Source: Roseobacter sp.
Lineage (GTDB): Bacteria; Pseudomonadota; Alphaproteobacteria; Rhodobacterales; Rhodobacteraceae
Length of the DNA: 38,553 bases
Reading direction: 5' to 3'
Assembly (NCBI GenBank): GCA_024636475.1
Contig: JAGXHA010000046.1
Span: 1-38,553 of the forward strand
Under the pieces are notes generated by a model. It saw only the letters and a program-made list of their open reading frames with translations. It ran no database searches and was not told where the DNA came from. Below, piece after piece: positions 18,444 to 26,714 of the stretch. Numbering within the stretch: position 1 is the first letter of the stretch; the number at the start of each line of letters is the position of its first letter. A program made the position numbers and the translations under genes.

Positions 18444-19045
18444 GTTGCCGTCCTTTGCTCAAAACTTGCGTCGCTCAGGTGGTATTTGGGCGAGATGAAT
18501 TCTTCGGCACGTTTAATCCAGCCGCCTTTGCCCCCTGCCCGCGTCTTGGCATATTTGCGACTGGCCGGGCGACGATCTGCCAAACGGAAGTAATAATTGC
18601 GCCGCGCGATCCCGTAGGCATCTACCAATTCCTGAGAAGCTTTTGAAAATGCGGCCCGCGCTGCCGCATGGGTCTGCGCCCCAAGCACACCATCGACAGC
18701 GACATCAAAACCCATTTTTCGCAGAAGCTGTTGGAGGATCTTCACCGCATTGCTTCCCGCATTGACATACATGTCAAACACCGTTGGATGAAGCTCTTGC
18801 GGCAACCCTTCGATCAAAGGTGCGTTGAAATAATGCTGGATAAAAATCTCGACCGCCTGAACTTGGGTCAGGCTGCGCACATCTGCCAGATCAATGATGC
18901 CATCGCTGTTCAGATCGATGCCAAGGCGGCGCATCGTGTGAATGGTCACACCAAAGTTTGTCGCCCCACCCGGATCGTCGGGGTCATTCACAAAACCACC
19001 CTCGCGGGCGACGATCTGCGTCGCGATCTCTTTAACAGATTTCAT
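18434..19045 (-). CDS. GH108-type N-acetylmuramidase endolysin
   Basis: A 203-residue peptidoglycan hydrolase of glycoside hydrolase family 108, phage-endolysin type. The N-terminal motif REGGFVNDPDDPGGATNFGV contains the predicted catalytic Glu15. The middle holds LTQVQAVEIFIQHYF and FDMYVNAGSNAVKILQQL, typical of the family, and the C-terminal half is a peptidoglycan-binding_3 type domain (GVLGAQTHAAARA). No signal peptide is visible, so export depends on the downstream holin. The ATG follows AGGGGG at a good distance. It is the first of the two-gene lysis cassette, 80 bases after ccmE, and may therefore have its own promoter; a perfect 14-base palindrome lies just before its ribosome-binding site. 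Confidence 0.86.
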   Translation of the reverse strand: MKSVKEIATQIVAREGGFVNDPDDPGGATNFGVTIHTMRRLGIDLNSDGIIDLADVRSLTQVQAVEIFIQHYFNAPLIEGLPQELHPTVFDMYVNAGSNAVKILQQLLRKMGFDVAVDGVLGAQTHAAARAAFSKASQELVDAYGIARRNYYFRLADRRPASRKYAKTRAGGKGGWIKRAEEFISPKYHLSDASFEQRTATWA

Positions 19046-19061
19046 TTGGCTAACCCCCTTG

Positions 19062-19075
19062 CGTGTTTCAACACG
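19062..19075. promoter_or_regulatory. Palindrome before the endolysin gene
   Basis: CGTGTT-TC-AACACG has perfectly complementary six-base arms. It ends 16 bases upstream of the endolysin ATG, just before the ribosome-binding site, in the 80-base gap after ccmE. It could be an operator or a leader hairpin that gates lysis gene expression. The regulator is unknown; it does not match CtrA (TTAA-N7-TTAA) or the SOS box. Confidence 0.4.
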
Positions 19076-19125
19076 GCAAAGGTGACGCTTCCAAGGTTAA
19101 CGGATGAAAAGCAGAACGCGCGGTC

Positions 19126-19569
19126 TTAGCTGTCAGGCGCTACATACATGCCCTGAGCTTTCAGAGCATCGACAACCTCGGTCGGCATGTAGTTCTCGTC
19201 GTGTTTTGCCAGTATTTCAGTGGCCTCGAACACGCCGTTGATATAGCGGCCCGTGCCCACCATGCCCTGATTTTCCTCAAACAAATCAGGCAGAACGCCT
19301 GTATACGTTGCCGGTATGATCGCCCCGCCATCGGTCACGGAAAAACGGATCGTTTCCCCGTCTCCGCGCACAAGCGATCCTTCGGCAACCAACCCACCGA
19401 TCCGAAACACTTCGTTTGGTCCCGGAGGTTCCGCGATGATCTGGCTGGGCGCGCGGAAAAAGTTAATTCCGTCGCGCATGGCATAGCCAATCAGGACCGT
19501 GGACAAGATCAAAGCCACGACAGCGACGCCAATAACTTGGACACGACGTTGTTTCTTAAGACTTTTCAT
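19126..19569 (-). CDS. ccmE: Periplasmic haem chaperone CcmE
   Basis: A 147-residue protein that binds haem covalently in the periplasm and hands it to CcmF/CcmH. One N-terminal membrane anchor spans about residues 11-30. The OB-fold domain follows, and the haem-binding motif is KHDENYMP with His123 and Tyr127. GAGGGTCA precedes the ATG. The gene starts six bases after the argC stop, so it is co-transcribed with that arginine gene. Confidence 0.97.
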   Translation of the reverse strand: MKSLKKQRRVQVIGVAVVALILSTVLIGYAMRDGINFFRAPSQIIAEPPGPNEVFRIGGLVAEGSLVRGDGETIRFSVTDGGAIIPATYTGVLPDLFEENQGMVGTGRYINGVFEATEILAKHDENYMPTEVVDALKAQGMYVAPDS

Positions 19570-19575
19570 TGACCC

Positions 19576-20604
19576 TCACGGAAATAAAGGGGCCATCATC
19601 AGGCCCTCTGTCTCGTCAATATTTAGCATCAGATTGGCATTTTGCAACGCCTGACCACTTGAACCTTTCGTCAGATTATCAAGGGCGGCGATTATAATTG
19701 TGCGCCCTTCTATCCGATCAGCGACCACGCCGATGTGGCAAAAGTTCGATCCGCGAACATGCCGCGTGCTGGGAGCCTCGCCCATCGGCAACAATTCGAT
19801 GAACGGTTCAGTCGCATAGGCGGCCGCAAACGTATCATGGATCACTTGCGCATCGCCTTTGACGTAGACCGTCGCCAGAATTCCGCGGTTGGCGGCTATC
19901 AGATGTGGGGTAAATTGCACTTTGACGGGACGGCCCGCGATGGCCGAAAACTCTTGGTCGAACTCGCCCAAATGCCGGTGCGTGCCGCCAACGGAGTAAG
20001 CGTGATACCCCTCGGACAGCTCCGCATGCAGTAGATTTTCCTTGAGCGACCGACCCGCACCGGAGACAGCACATTTCAGATCAAGGATGATGTCATCCAG
20101 ATCAATCACACCCTTTTCGATCAAAGGGCGCAGCGCGAATTGTCCAGTTGCCGCATTACACCCGGTCCCAGCTACCAACCGGGCAGATTTTATGTCTTCG
20201 CGATAGAATTCAGTCAGCCCGTACACAGCCTCCTTCTGCTGCTCCAGCGCGGCATGCGGGTTTCCGTACCACTTTGTATATTCTTGCGGATCACGCAGCC
20301 GGAAATCAGCCGACAGATCCACGATTTTAAGGGTCTTTGGCAGCGCCGCGATCACCTCTTGGCTGGTCTTGTGGGGCAGCGCACAAAAGCACAGATCAAT
20401 GTCCGTAAAATCGATCTCTTCAATGGTCACCAACCTTGGCAAATCCAGATGGCGCAGATGCGGAAACACCTCTGCCATGGTCTGCCCCGCTTTAGAGTTC
20501 GCCCCCAAAGCCTTGATCTGCATGGAAGAATGGCCAGCAATAAGCCGGATCAGTTCAGCACCCGTATAACCAGAGGCACCAAGGATTGCGATATTATACA
20601 TCAT
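19576..20604 (-). CDS. argC: N-acetyl-gamma-glutamyl-phosphate reductase
   Basis: A 342-residue NADPH-dependent reductase in arginine synthesis that makes N-acetylglutamate semialdehyde. The nucleotide-binding motif is [16 protein letters not shown] at the N-terminus, and the catalytic Cys149 sits in [12 protein letters not shown] second conserved stretch is [11 protein letters not shown]. This is the long (type 1) form. Two adjacent ATG codons (20604 and 20601) could both serve as start. It lies 33 bases downstream of murI and just upstream of ccmE on the same strand. Confidence 0.97.
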   Translation of the reverse strand: MMYNIAILGASGYTGAELIRLIAGHSSMQIKALGANSKAGQTMAEVFPHLRHLDLPRLVTIEEIDFTDIDLCFCALPHKTSQEVIAALPKTLKIVDLSADFRLRDPQEYTKWYGNPHAALEQQKEAVYGLTEFYREDIKSARLVAGTGCNAATGQFALRPLIEKGVIDLDDIILDLKCAVSGAGRSLKENLLHAELSEGYHAYSVGGTHRHLGEFDQEFSAIAGRPVKVQFTPHLIAANRGILATVYVKGDAQVIHDTFAAAYATEPFIELLPMGEAPSTRHVRGSNFCHIGVVADRIEGRTIIIAALDNLTKGSSGQALQNANLMLNIDETEGLMMAPLFP

Positions 20605-20637
20605 GTCGAAGTCCGTTCGGAAAATAAGCGTAAAGGG

Positions 20638-21447
20638 TTAGGCGGCCTGAAACGTCAAAGGTCGTCGCAAAAACTGCGTCGCCCGGCTGCTGACCTTTTT
20701 GGGATCGCCTGTGGTCAGGAATGCCGCCTCGCCCGTGCCCAACATCTTGGGGTGTCGCTTGAGATAGTCACCAAGGCTGCGGGCGACAAGATTGGCCTGG
20801 CTGAATACCTTGACCTCGGCCCCAAGCGCGTCCTGGAACGCGTCCTGCATCAACGGATAATGTGTACAGCCCAATATCGCAGCCTCGGGAAGCGGCATCT
20901 TGCGCTTGAGGGCATCGACGTGGCTGCGCACCAGCGCCTCAGCCAGAATGAAATCACCGTCTTCAATGGCATCCACAACGCCGCCACAGGCCTGCGCTTC
21001 GACGTCAACGCCAATCGCGCGAAACGCCAGCTCGCGCTGAAACGCCCGGCTTGCTACGGTCGCGGGGGTGGCAAACAATGCGACGTGCTTCAGGTCAACC
21101 TCGCGGGGGGGCGAATTATCGCCCCAGTTCCGCTCCGTCATCGCTTCGATCAGCGGTACGAATACACCCAAAACGCGTTTGTCAGACGGTACCCAATTCT
21201 CCTGCATGCGCCGAAGGGCAGCCGCCGAGGCCGTATTGCAGGCCAAAATCACCAGATCACAACCCGCATCGAACAACCGCTGTGTCGCGGCAACGGTCAG
21301 GTTGTAGATATCATCGGATGCGCGCACTCCATAGGGCGCGTTGGCACTATCGGCAAGATAGATAAAATCCACATCGGGAAGTTCGGCCTGCACGGCAGCC
21401 CAAACGGTCAGGCCACCCAGCCCGGAATCAAAAATACCAACTGCCAT
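20638..21447 (-). CDS. murI: Glutamate racemase
   Basis: A 269-residue cofactor-independent racemase that makes D-glutamate for peptidoglycan. [10 protein letters not shown] at the N-terminus and the two catalytic cysteines, Cys70 in LACNTASA and Cys194 in LGCTHYPLM, are diagnostic. The length is normal. It is transcribed toward argC. Just upstream, 13 bases away on the same strand, is the remnant of an acyltransferase gene, so its native promoter region may have been altered by that decay; no good ribosome-binding site is visible before the ATG. Confidence 0.97.
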   Translation of the reverse strand: MAVGIFDSGLGGLTVWAAVQAELPDVDFIYLADSANAPYGVRASDDIYNLTVAATQRLFDAGCDLVILACNTASAAALRRMQENWVPSDKRVLGVFVPLIEAMTERNWGDNSPPREVDLKHVALFATPATVASRAFQRELAFRAIGVDVEAQACGGVVDAIEDGDFILAEALVRSHVDALKRKMPLPEAAILGCTHYPLMQDAFQDALGAEVKVFSQANLVARSLGDYLKRHPKMLGTGEAAFLTTGDPKKVSSRATQFLRRPLTFQAA

Positions 21448-21459
21448 CTTGCTTTGCCG

Positions 21460-21867
21460 TCACCTGTCGGCACGATGCCGATTTTCAAAATCATACCCGT
21501 GGTCAAAGAATTTGACCGCGTCTGGTGATAACTCATACGTGGCTTTGCGCAGGAAATCCATCATCGCTTTTGCGTCTTTTGCCAAAGGGTTCAGCACGTT
21601 CCTGCCGATGGGGTCGCCGATCACAACGCGCACCGGTGTATCGACCCTTTTTCGGAGTTCCTTGATCGGCAGACCCCTTCGAAGGCTGTTGCGCAGATGG
21701 CTTGCAACCTGGAACAAGCGGCTTGCTTGCCCGCCAAAATAAATCGGCACGACAGTGGCTTGTGATTTGCCGATCATCCGCGGACTAAAGCAGCGCCAGC
21801 GCGGATCCATCGGCTTTGAAAACGGCTTTGCTGCCGTGCTGACTGTGCCACCCGGAAAGAGATCCTT
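21460..21867 (-). pseudogene. Truncated lysophospholipid acyltransferase family gene
   Basis: Only the C-terminal 135 or so codons of a PlsC-like / lysophospholipid acyltransferase gene remain. In frame upstream of the ATG at 21810, the DNA still encodes LFPGGTVSTAAKPFSKP, then MDPRWRCFSPRMIGKSQATVVPIYF and a typical C-terminal end (KDAKAMMDFLRKATYELSP). LFPGGT is the third acyltransferase motif. A TGA at 21870-21868 closes the frame, and only 24 bases then separate it from the end of the next gene, so the N-terminal half, including the catalytic HX4D motif, has been deleted. A residual 116-residue peptide could still be translated but should be inactive. Full-length relatives in Rhodobacteraceae are about 290 residues. 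Confidence 0.8.
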
Positions 21868-21893
21868 TCACGGCATCCGCGTGACACCATGAT

Positions 21894-24800
21894 TTACTCA
21901 GCTGCTTTTGATGTTGTGGTTCCACCTGTCTGGATCACAGAGAGCAGTTCTTCACGCCGTTTTGCGGCCTTGCCCTCGTTGGCCTGCTTGACCGGTCCAA
22001 ACCCCCTGATCTGAAGCGGTAATTCGGCCAGCGCGACAATCGCGTCGCGCGTCGCGTCCGTCAGCTTGGGAAGGACCGCTTTCATATCGGCCTCGTATTG
22101 CGAGATCAGCGCACGCTCCATCCGCCGCTCTTGGGTGCGGCCAAACGGATCAAACGGCGTGCCGCGCAGGAATTTCATCTTCTGCAACACCGCAAGAGGC
22201 GTCTGTAACCATTCCCCAAAGGCACGTTTCAGCGGGCGACCATCTGCACCTGTCTTCGACAGCATGGGCGGGGCGAGATTGAAGGTGATCTTGGGATCAC
22301 CTGCAAATTCGGCATCGACTTTGGCCCGTGTCGTTTTCAGCAGCCGTGCGACCTCGTATTCATCCTTGTAAGACAATAGCTTGTGATATCCCAAAGCCAT
22401 GGCTTCTTTCAGGGCTTTGTCATCGATGTTTTCCAGCATCTTGGCATAGCGTTTGGCCAACCTCTTGCCTTGATAACCAGTCAGATGCTCCATTCGAAAG
22501 GCAATTTTCTCGTCCAGCGACTTGGGCAACTGCACCACATTGGGCGCGTACACCTGCGCTGCCTCGGCGGGGTAAAGCACTGCCCAACGCCCCAGTTCAA
22601 ACGCTTTGAGGTTGCGTTCGACCGCTGCGCCATTCAGGCGAACCGCTTCTTGCAGGCTTTCCAGCGACAGCGGGATCAGTCCCTTCTGCCACGCCGCGCC
22701 AAAGATCATCATGTTGGAATAAATCGAATCCCCCAGCGTCGCCTTCGCCAGATCAGAGGCATCAAACAGCGCCACATCGTCCTTCAACCGCGCTTCAAGC
22801 GCCAGCGTCAAGCGGTCGTAAGGCATCTGGAATTCGGTGTTCCGGGTGAAATCACCGGTGATGATCTGGTGCGAGTTCACCACCGCCCCCGTGCGCCCAG
22901 TGCGCGTAAGACCAAGCGTTTTGGTCCCCGCCGAGACCACCAGATCGCCGCCGATCAGCGCGTCAGCTTCGCCGGTGGCAACGCGAATGGCGCTGATGTC
23001 TTCCGGCCGTTCGGCCAAACGGCAATGAATGTGCACGGCACCGCCTTTTTGGGCAAGGCCTGCCATCTCCATCATTCCAGCCCCTTTGCCGTCAATCTGC
23101 GCCGCTTGCGCCAGCACGGCACCGATGGTGACAACGCCGGTGCCGCCAACGCCGGTGATGACCACGTTGAAGGTGCCCTTGATCGACGGCAAGACCGGCA
23201 TCGGCAGATCAGGGATCTTCACTTCGGTCGTGGGATCTTTACGAATTTGCGCGCCTTCGAGCGTTACGAACGAGGGGCAAAACCCTTTAACGCATGAAAA
23301 ATCTTTGTTGCAGGAGGATTGATCAATCGCGCGTTTGCGGCCCAGTTCCGTCTCGTGCGGGACAATGGACACGCAGTTGGATTGCACACCGCAGTCGCCA
23401 CAGCCTTCGCAAACATCTGTATTGATAAACACGCGCTTGTCGGGATCAGGAAACAGCCCCCGCTTGCGGCGGCGGCGTTTTTCGGCAGCACAGGTCTGGA
23501 TGTAGACAATCGCGCTGACGCCTTTGTGTTTGGTAAAGCTCTCTTGGACAGTCTGCAAATCCGCCCGCTCGTACATGGGAACACCCTTGAAGGCTGTGGC
23601 GTCCACATCTTCCTTTTCATCATAGACAACCGCAATATTCTTTACGCCCATCGCCTTGAGTTCGGCGACAATACGCGGCGCGTCCAGATCGCCTTCGTTG
23701 TGTTGCCCGCCCGTCATCGCGACAGCGTCGTTGTAAAGAATTTTGTAGGTGATGTTGGTTTTCGCCGACACTGCGGCGCGGATCGCCTGAATGCCGGAAT
23801 GGTTATACGTTCCGTCGCCTAGGTTTTGAAACACGTGCTCGCGGGTCGAGAAATGTGATTCCCCGATCCAGTTCGCGCCCTCGCCGCCCATATGGGTGTA
23901 TCCGGTCGTCTCGCGGTCCATCCACTGCACCATATAGTGGCACCCGATGCCTGCGTAAGCGCGGCTGCCTTCGGGCAGCTTGGTTGATGAGTTGTGCGGA
24001 CATCCCGAACAGAAATAGGGCACGCGCGCCGCGATATCTTCGGCGTTATCGGCACGGCGCGCAGAATCCAGCGCCTCCATCCCCGCTTTGATGCCATCGG
24101 TTTTGCGGCCTTCTTCGATCAGAATACCGCCCAGCTTTTCAGCGATCCAGATCGGGTCAAGGGCGGCACGGGTCGGGAACAACTCCTCGCCATGCTCCAT
24201 TCCCGCGCCGCCGCCTTTGTGCCAGCCATAGACGCGGCGATGGGTATCGGAAAACAACGCTTCCTTGATCTGGATCTCGATCAGCTTGCGCTTTTCCTCG
24301 ACGACCACAACCAGATCAAGCCCTTCGGCCCAAGCATGAAAACCCTTCATATCCAGCGGAAAAGTCTGTCCAACCTTATAAAGCGTGATCCCAAGGCGTT
24401 CTGCTTCGTTTTCATCAATATTCAGCAGGCTCATCGCGTGCAGCAGATCAAGCCAGTTCTTGCCCGCCGCGACAAAGCCGATCTTGGCACCCTTTTTGCC
24501 CCACATGCGTTTGTCGATCTTGTTGGCGTGGGAAAACGCCTCGGCGGCGTAGCGTTTGTGGTCGATCATCCGTGATTCTTGCAGATGCGGTGTGTCGATC
24601 AAACGAATGTTCAGACCACCGTCGGGCATATCAAATTCCGGCGTGACCAGCTTCATCCGGTGCGGATCACCATTGACCACCGATGTCGCCTCGACCGTGT
24701 CTTTCATCGTCTTCAGGCCCACCCAGAGGCCCGAAAACCGCGATAACGCCCAGCCGTAAATGCCATAATCCATAATCTCCTGGACCCCGGCAGGGCTGAC

Positions 24801-25310
24801 GATGGGCATATACGCGTCCATCATCGCCCATTCCGACTGGTGCAGGACGGTAGAGGATTCGCCGGTGTGGTCATCCCCCATCGCCATCAGCACGCCCCCA
24901 TGCGTGGACGAGCCTGCCATGTTCGCATGGCGCATCACATCGCCAGACCGGTCTACGCCCGGCCCCTTACCATACCACAGGCCGAACACGCCGTCATACT
25001 TGCCCTCACCACGCAATTCGGCCTGCTGGGTACCCCAAAGCGCTGTGGCGGCCAAATCTTCGTTCAGCCCCGGCTCGAACAGAACGTCATATTCGGCCAG
25101 GGGTTTTGCTGCGCGTTCCATCTGCAGGTCGACCGCCCCCAAAGGCGAACCGCGATACCCTGTGACATATCCCGCCGTGTTCAGCCCCGCCGCCCGATCG
25201 CGCGCCTTTTGCATCATCATCATGCGCACCAAAGCCTGCGTGCCGTTCAGCAACACAGGAGACTTCTCAAGGTCGAAGCGGTCATTCAATGAAATTTTCT
25301 GATTGGTCAT
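21894..25310 (-). CDS. Fused indolepyruvate ferredoxin oxidoreductase
   Basis: A giant 1138-residue single-chain enzyme that decarboxylates aryl or branched 2-oxoacids (such as indolepyruvate) to acyl-CoA, passing electrons to ferredoxin. Order of parts: pyrimidine-binding domain (1-430), TPP-binding domain beginning near FCSGCPHNSSTKLP, with VAMTGGQ in its later half, ferredoxin-type cysteines at about residues 630-675 (CEGCGDCGVQSNC and SSCNKDFSCVKGFC), and the gamma domain from about residue 713 (VVITGVGGTGVVTIG) to the C-terminus. The fusion of the IorA and IorB functions is the usual form in proteobacteria. AGGGGAG precedes the ATG. It is divergent from a LysR regulator, which may control it. 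Likely role: amino-acid catabolism. Confidence 0.95.
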   Translation of the reverse strand: MTNQKISLNDRFDLEKSPVLLNGTQALVRMMMMQKARDRAAGLNTAGYVTGYRGSPLGAVDLQMERAAKPLAEYDVLFEPGLNEDLAATALWGTQQAELRGEGKYDGVFGLWYGKGPGVDRSGDVMRHANMAGSSTHGGVLMAMGDDHTGESSTVLHQSEWAMMDAYMPIVSPAGVQEIMDYGIYGWALSRFSGLWVGLKTMKDTVEATSVVNGDPHRMKLVTPEFDMPDGGLNIRLIDTPHLQESRMIDHKRYAAEAFSHANKIDKRMWGKKGAKIGFVAAGKNWLDLLHAMSLLNIDENEAERLGITLYKVGQTFPLDMKGFHAWAEGLDLVVVVEEKRKLIEIQIKEALFSDTHRRVYGWHKGGGAGMEHGEELFPTRAALDPIWIAEKLGGILIEEGRKTDGIKAGMEALDSARRADNAEDIAARVPYFCSGCPHNSSTKLPEGSRAYAGIGCHYMVQWMDRETTGYTHMGGEGANWIGESHFSTREHVFQNLGDGTYNHSGIQAIRAAVSAKTNITYKILYNDAVAMTGGQHNEGDLDAPRIVAELKAMGVKNIAVVYDEKEDVDATAFKGVPMYERADLQTVQESFTKHKGVSAIVYIQTCAAEKRRRRKRGLFPDPDKRVFINTDVCEGCGDCGVQSNCVSIVPHETELGRKRAIDQSSCNKDFSCVKGFCPSFVTLEGAQIRKDPTTEVKIPDLPMPVLPSIKGTFNVVITGVGGTGVVTIGAVLAQAAQIDGKGAGMMEMAGLAQKGGAVHIHCRLAERPEDISAIRVATGEADALIGGDLVVSAGTKTLGLTRTGRTGAVVNSHQIITGDFTRNTEFQMPYDRLTLALEARLKDDVALFDASDLAKATLGDSIYSNMMIFGAAWQKGLIPLSLESLQEAVRLNGAAVERNLKAFELGRWAVLYPAEAAQVYAPNVVQLPKSLDEKIAFRMEHLTGYQGKRLAKRYAKMLENIDDKALKEAMALGYHKLLSYKDEYEVARLLKTTRAKVDAEFAGDPKITFNLAPPMLSKTGADGRPLKRAFGEWLQTPLAVLQKMKFLRGTPFDPFGRTQERRMERALISQYEADMKAVLPKLTDATRDAIVALAELPLQIRGFGPVKQANEGKAAKRREELLSVIQTGGTTTSKAAE

Positions 25311-25345
25311 GCCGCGTTCTCCCCTACGTGCAATCGAACTTTAAA

Positions 25346-25355
25346 CTAACGTTAG
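25346..25355. promoter_or_regulatory. Palindrome in the divergent iorA/lysR gap
   Basis: CTAACGTTAG is a perfect 10-base palindrome 36 bases before the ATG of the indolepyruvate oxidoreductase, in an AT-rich stretch (TTTAAACTAACGTTAGG). Its position over the likely promoter suggests an operator, for example of a TetR-type regulator. This is inference. Confidence 0.35.
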
Positions 25356-25457
25356 GTCACAAAAGCTGACCTGTCTAGCGTTGTGTTTTTGCCCACCTTA
25401 AAGGCAGGCCGTCTAATACTTGCTCAGCACCCCACCCAACTGCATCTCAAACGAATA

Positions 25458-25474
25458 ATGTTGCAGTGCAGCAT
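25458..25474. promoter_or_regulatory. Possible LysR-type binding site
   Basis: ATGTTGC-AGT-GCAGCAT is a 17-base imperfect dyad (six of seven pairs) that contains the T-N11-A pattern of LysR sites (T25461 and A25473). It lies 83 bases upstream of the LysR start, as expected for autoregulation or for control of the divergent gene. Confidence 0.3.
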
Positions 25475-25556
25475 GACGCAGGGTTGTTTTTGCGACGATT
25501 TTAGCGCAAACAAAGTCATCTTCGAAAAAAGAACTCCCGTTACAAAGGTAGTCCTC

Positions 25557-26462
25557 ATGGATTGGGACAAGCTCAGAATTTTTCATGCTGTCGCAGATGC
25601 CGGCAGCTTGACGCATGCGGGCGATAAACTGAACCTGTCGCAATCGGCAGTCAGTCGGCAAATTCGTGGGCTAGAGGAACAGTTGAACACGAATTTGTTT
25701 CACCGCCATGCGCGTGGGCTGATTCTAACCGAACAGGGCGAACTGCTGTTTGACGCCACCGTCGCCATGAGCAAGCGGCTTGATACAGCCGCCGCACGCA
25801 TCCGCGACAGCGAAGAAGAAGTGTTCGGTGAATTGCGCGTGACGACAACAACCGGATTCGGCACCTTGTGGCTCGCACCTCGCCTTCCCAAACTTTATGA
25901 AAAATACCCCGACCTCAAAGTTGATCTGATGCTGGAAGAGCGCGTTCTTGACCTGCCCATGCGCGAGGCAGATGTTGCCATCCGCATGAAGGAACCTTCA
26001 CAGGCAGATCTGGTGCGCAAAAAGCTGATGATGATCAAGATGTGCCTTTACGCATCGCCGACATATCTGGCCGAACACGGCACCCCGCAGCGGCTTGAGG
26101 ACATGGCCGATCATCGATTGATCTGCCAGAATACCGACAGCGATCAGGTTAATGCTGGTTTGCAACTGGTCCAGCAGTTGATGATGTATGATGTGCGATC
26201 AACGCTGACCGTGAATAATTATTTCGGTGTGCTGCAAGGGGTGATTCATCATCTTGGCATCGGTGTTCTGCCTGACTATCTGACCGAGGATTTTCCCGAT
26301 CTGGTGCAGGTCCTGCCAAATACCGAGTCGGCAGATGTGCCCGTCTTCCTCGCCTATCCCGAGGAATTGCGCGCCTCAAAGCGAGTCGCAGCCTTCAAAG
26401 ACTTCGTGCAAGACGAGATCATTACCCACCGTAAGCACTTGCGGGATAGGAAAAATGACTAG
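25557..26462 (+). CDS. LysR family transcriptional regulator
   Basis: A 301-residue regulator. The winged helix-turn-helix covers about residues 1-65, with GSLTHAGDKLNLSQSAVSRQ as the DNA-reading part and ARGLILTEQGELLF as the wing. The remaining 230 residues are the periplasmic-binding-like effector domain. The frame is open from 25383, but the family start is the ATG at 25557, which follows AAAGGTAG. It is divergent from the indolepyruvate oxidoreductase, and LysR proteins often control a divergent gene, so that enzyme is the first candidate target. The effector is unknown. Confidence 0.92.
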   Translation: MDWDKLRIFHAVADAGSLTHAGDKLNLSQSAVSRQIRGLEEQLNTNLFHRHARGLILTEQGELLFDATVAMSKRLDTAAARIRDSEEEVFGELRVTTTTGFGTLWLAPRLPKLYEKYPDLKVDLMLEERVLDLPMREADVAIRMKEPSQADLVRKKLMMIKMCLYASPTYLAEHGTPQRLEDMADHRLICQNTDSDQVNAGLQLVQQLMMYDVRSTLTVNNYFGVLQGVIHHLGIGVLPDYLTEDFPDLVQVLPNTESADVPVFLAYPEELRASKRVAAFKDFVQDEIITHRKHLRDRKND

Positions 26463-26512
26463 CCATGCAAGAATCGCATATCGGCCATGCCATAAAAAAC
26501 TACACTAATGCC

Positions 26513-26541
26513 TTGATCGGTGCACAACTGCCGCCTAATTG
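26513..26541 (+). promoter_or_regulatory. Candidate promoter of a small RNA
   Basis: TTGATC (26513-26518), a 17-base spacer and TAATTG (26536-26541) form a reasonable sigma-70 promoter. It points into the structured RNA candidate that starts a few bases downstream and ends at a strong terminator. Confidence 0.5.
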
Positions 26542-26544
26542 AGC

Positions 26545-26625
26545 GGTATGAAGGCGACGCCTCCGGGCTGTCACTTCATACCTCCCTGTTGGACTTGGCC
26601 GAGCTTCGTGCTCGGCCTTTTTTTT
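26545..26625 (+). ncRNA. Candidate small RNA upstream of purL
   Basis: About 80 bases with the layout of a bacterial sRNA. First hairpin: GGTATGAAG (26545-26553) pairs perfectly with CTTCATACC (26574-26582); inside it GAC/GTC and GCC/GGC pair to leave a TCCG loop. A 14-base single-stranded linker (TCCCTGTTGGACTT) follows, then an intrinsic terminator. A candidate promoter lies just upstream. The CCTCC runs at 26560-26564 region and 26581-26585 could pair with ribosome-binding sites, as in anti-Shine-Dalgarno sRNAs known in alphaproteobacteria. No open frame fits it. It could instead be a 3' end of the lysR transcript. I do not recognise an Rfam family. Confidence 0.6.
26597..26625 (+). terminator. 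Strong intrinsic terminator before purL
   Basis: GGCCGAGC, loop TTCGT, GCTCGGCC gives a perfect 8-pair stem followed by eight T residues. It ends the small RNA candidate and, or instead, the lysR transcript 135 bases upstream. Confidence 0.92.
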
Positions 26626-26714
26626 GGCTCACAACTTGGATGCCCTTTGGCCTTTTCCCCAGCCCAGCCTTGATCTAAGAGTACTGCCATATCTGCTAGG
26701 GGGATATCACTGCA

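Noticed and set aside
17868..19045. Prophage remnant
   Set aside because: No integrase, capsid, terminase, tail or attachment repeats are near, and both genes are neatly embedded in an operon, which fits a domesticated GTA lysis pair better.
20140..21528. 462-codon open frame on the plus strand across argC and murI
   Set aside because: It is the antisense shadow of two well-supported genes with intact catalytic motifs; its translation is rich in Arg, His and Gln with no recognisable family.
22383..23297. 304-codon plus-strand frame inside the indolepyruvate oxidoreductase gene
   Set aside because: Antisense shadow of a GC-rich gene; composition is His/Arg-rich and no ribosome-binding site or motif is seen.
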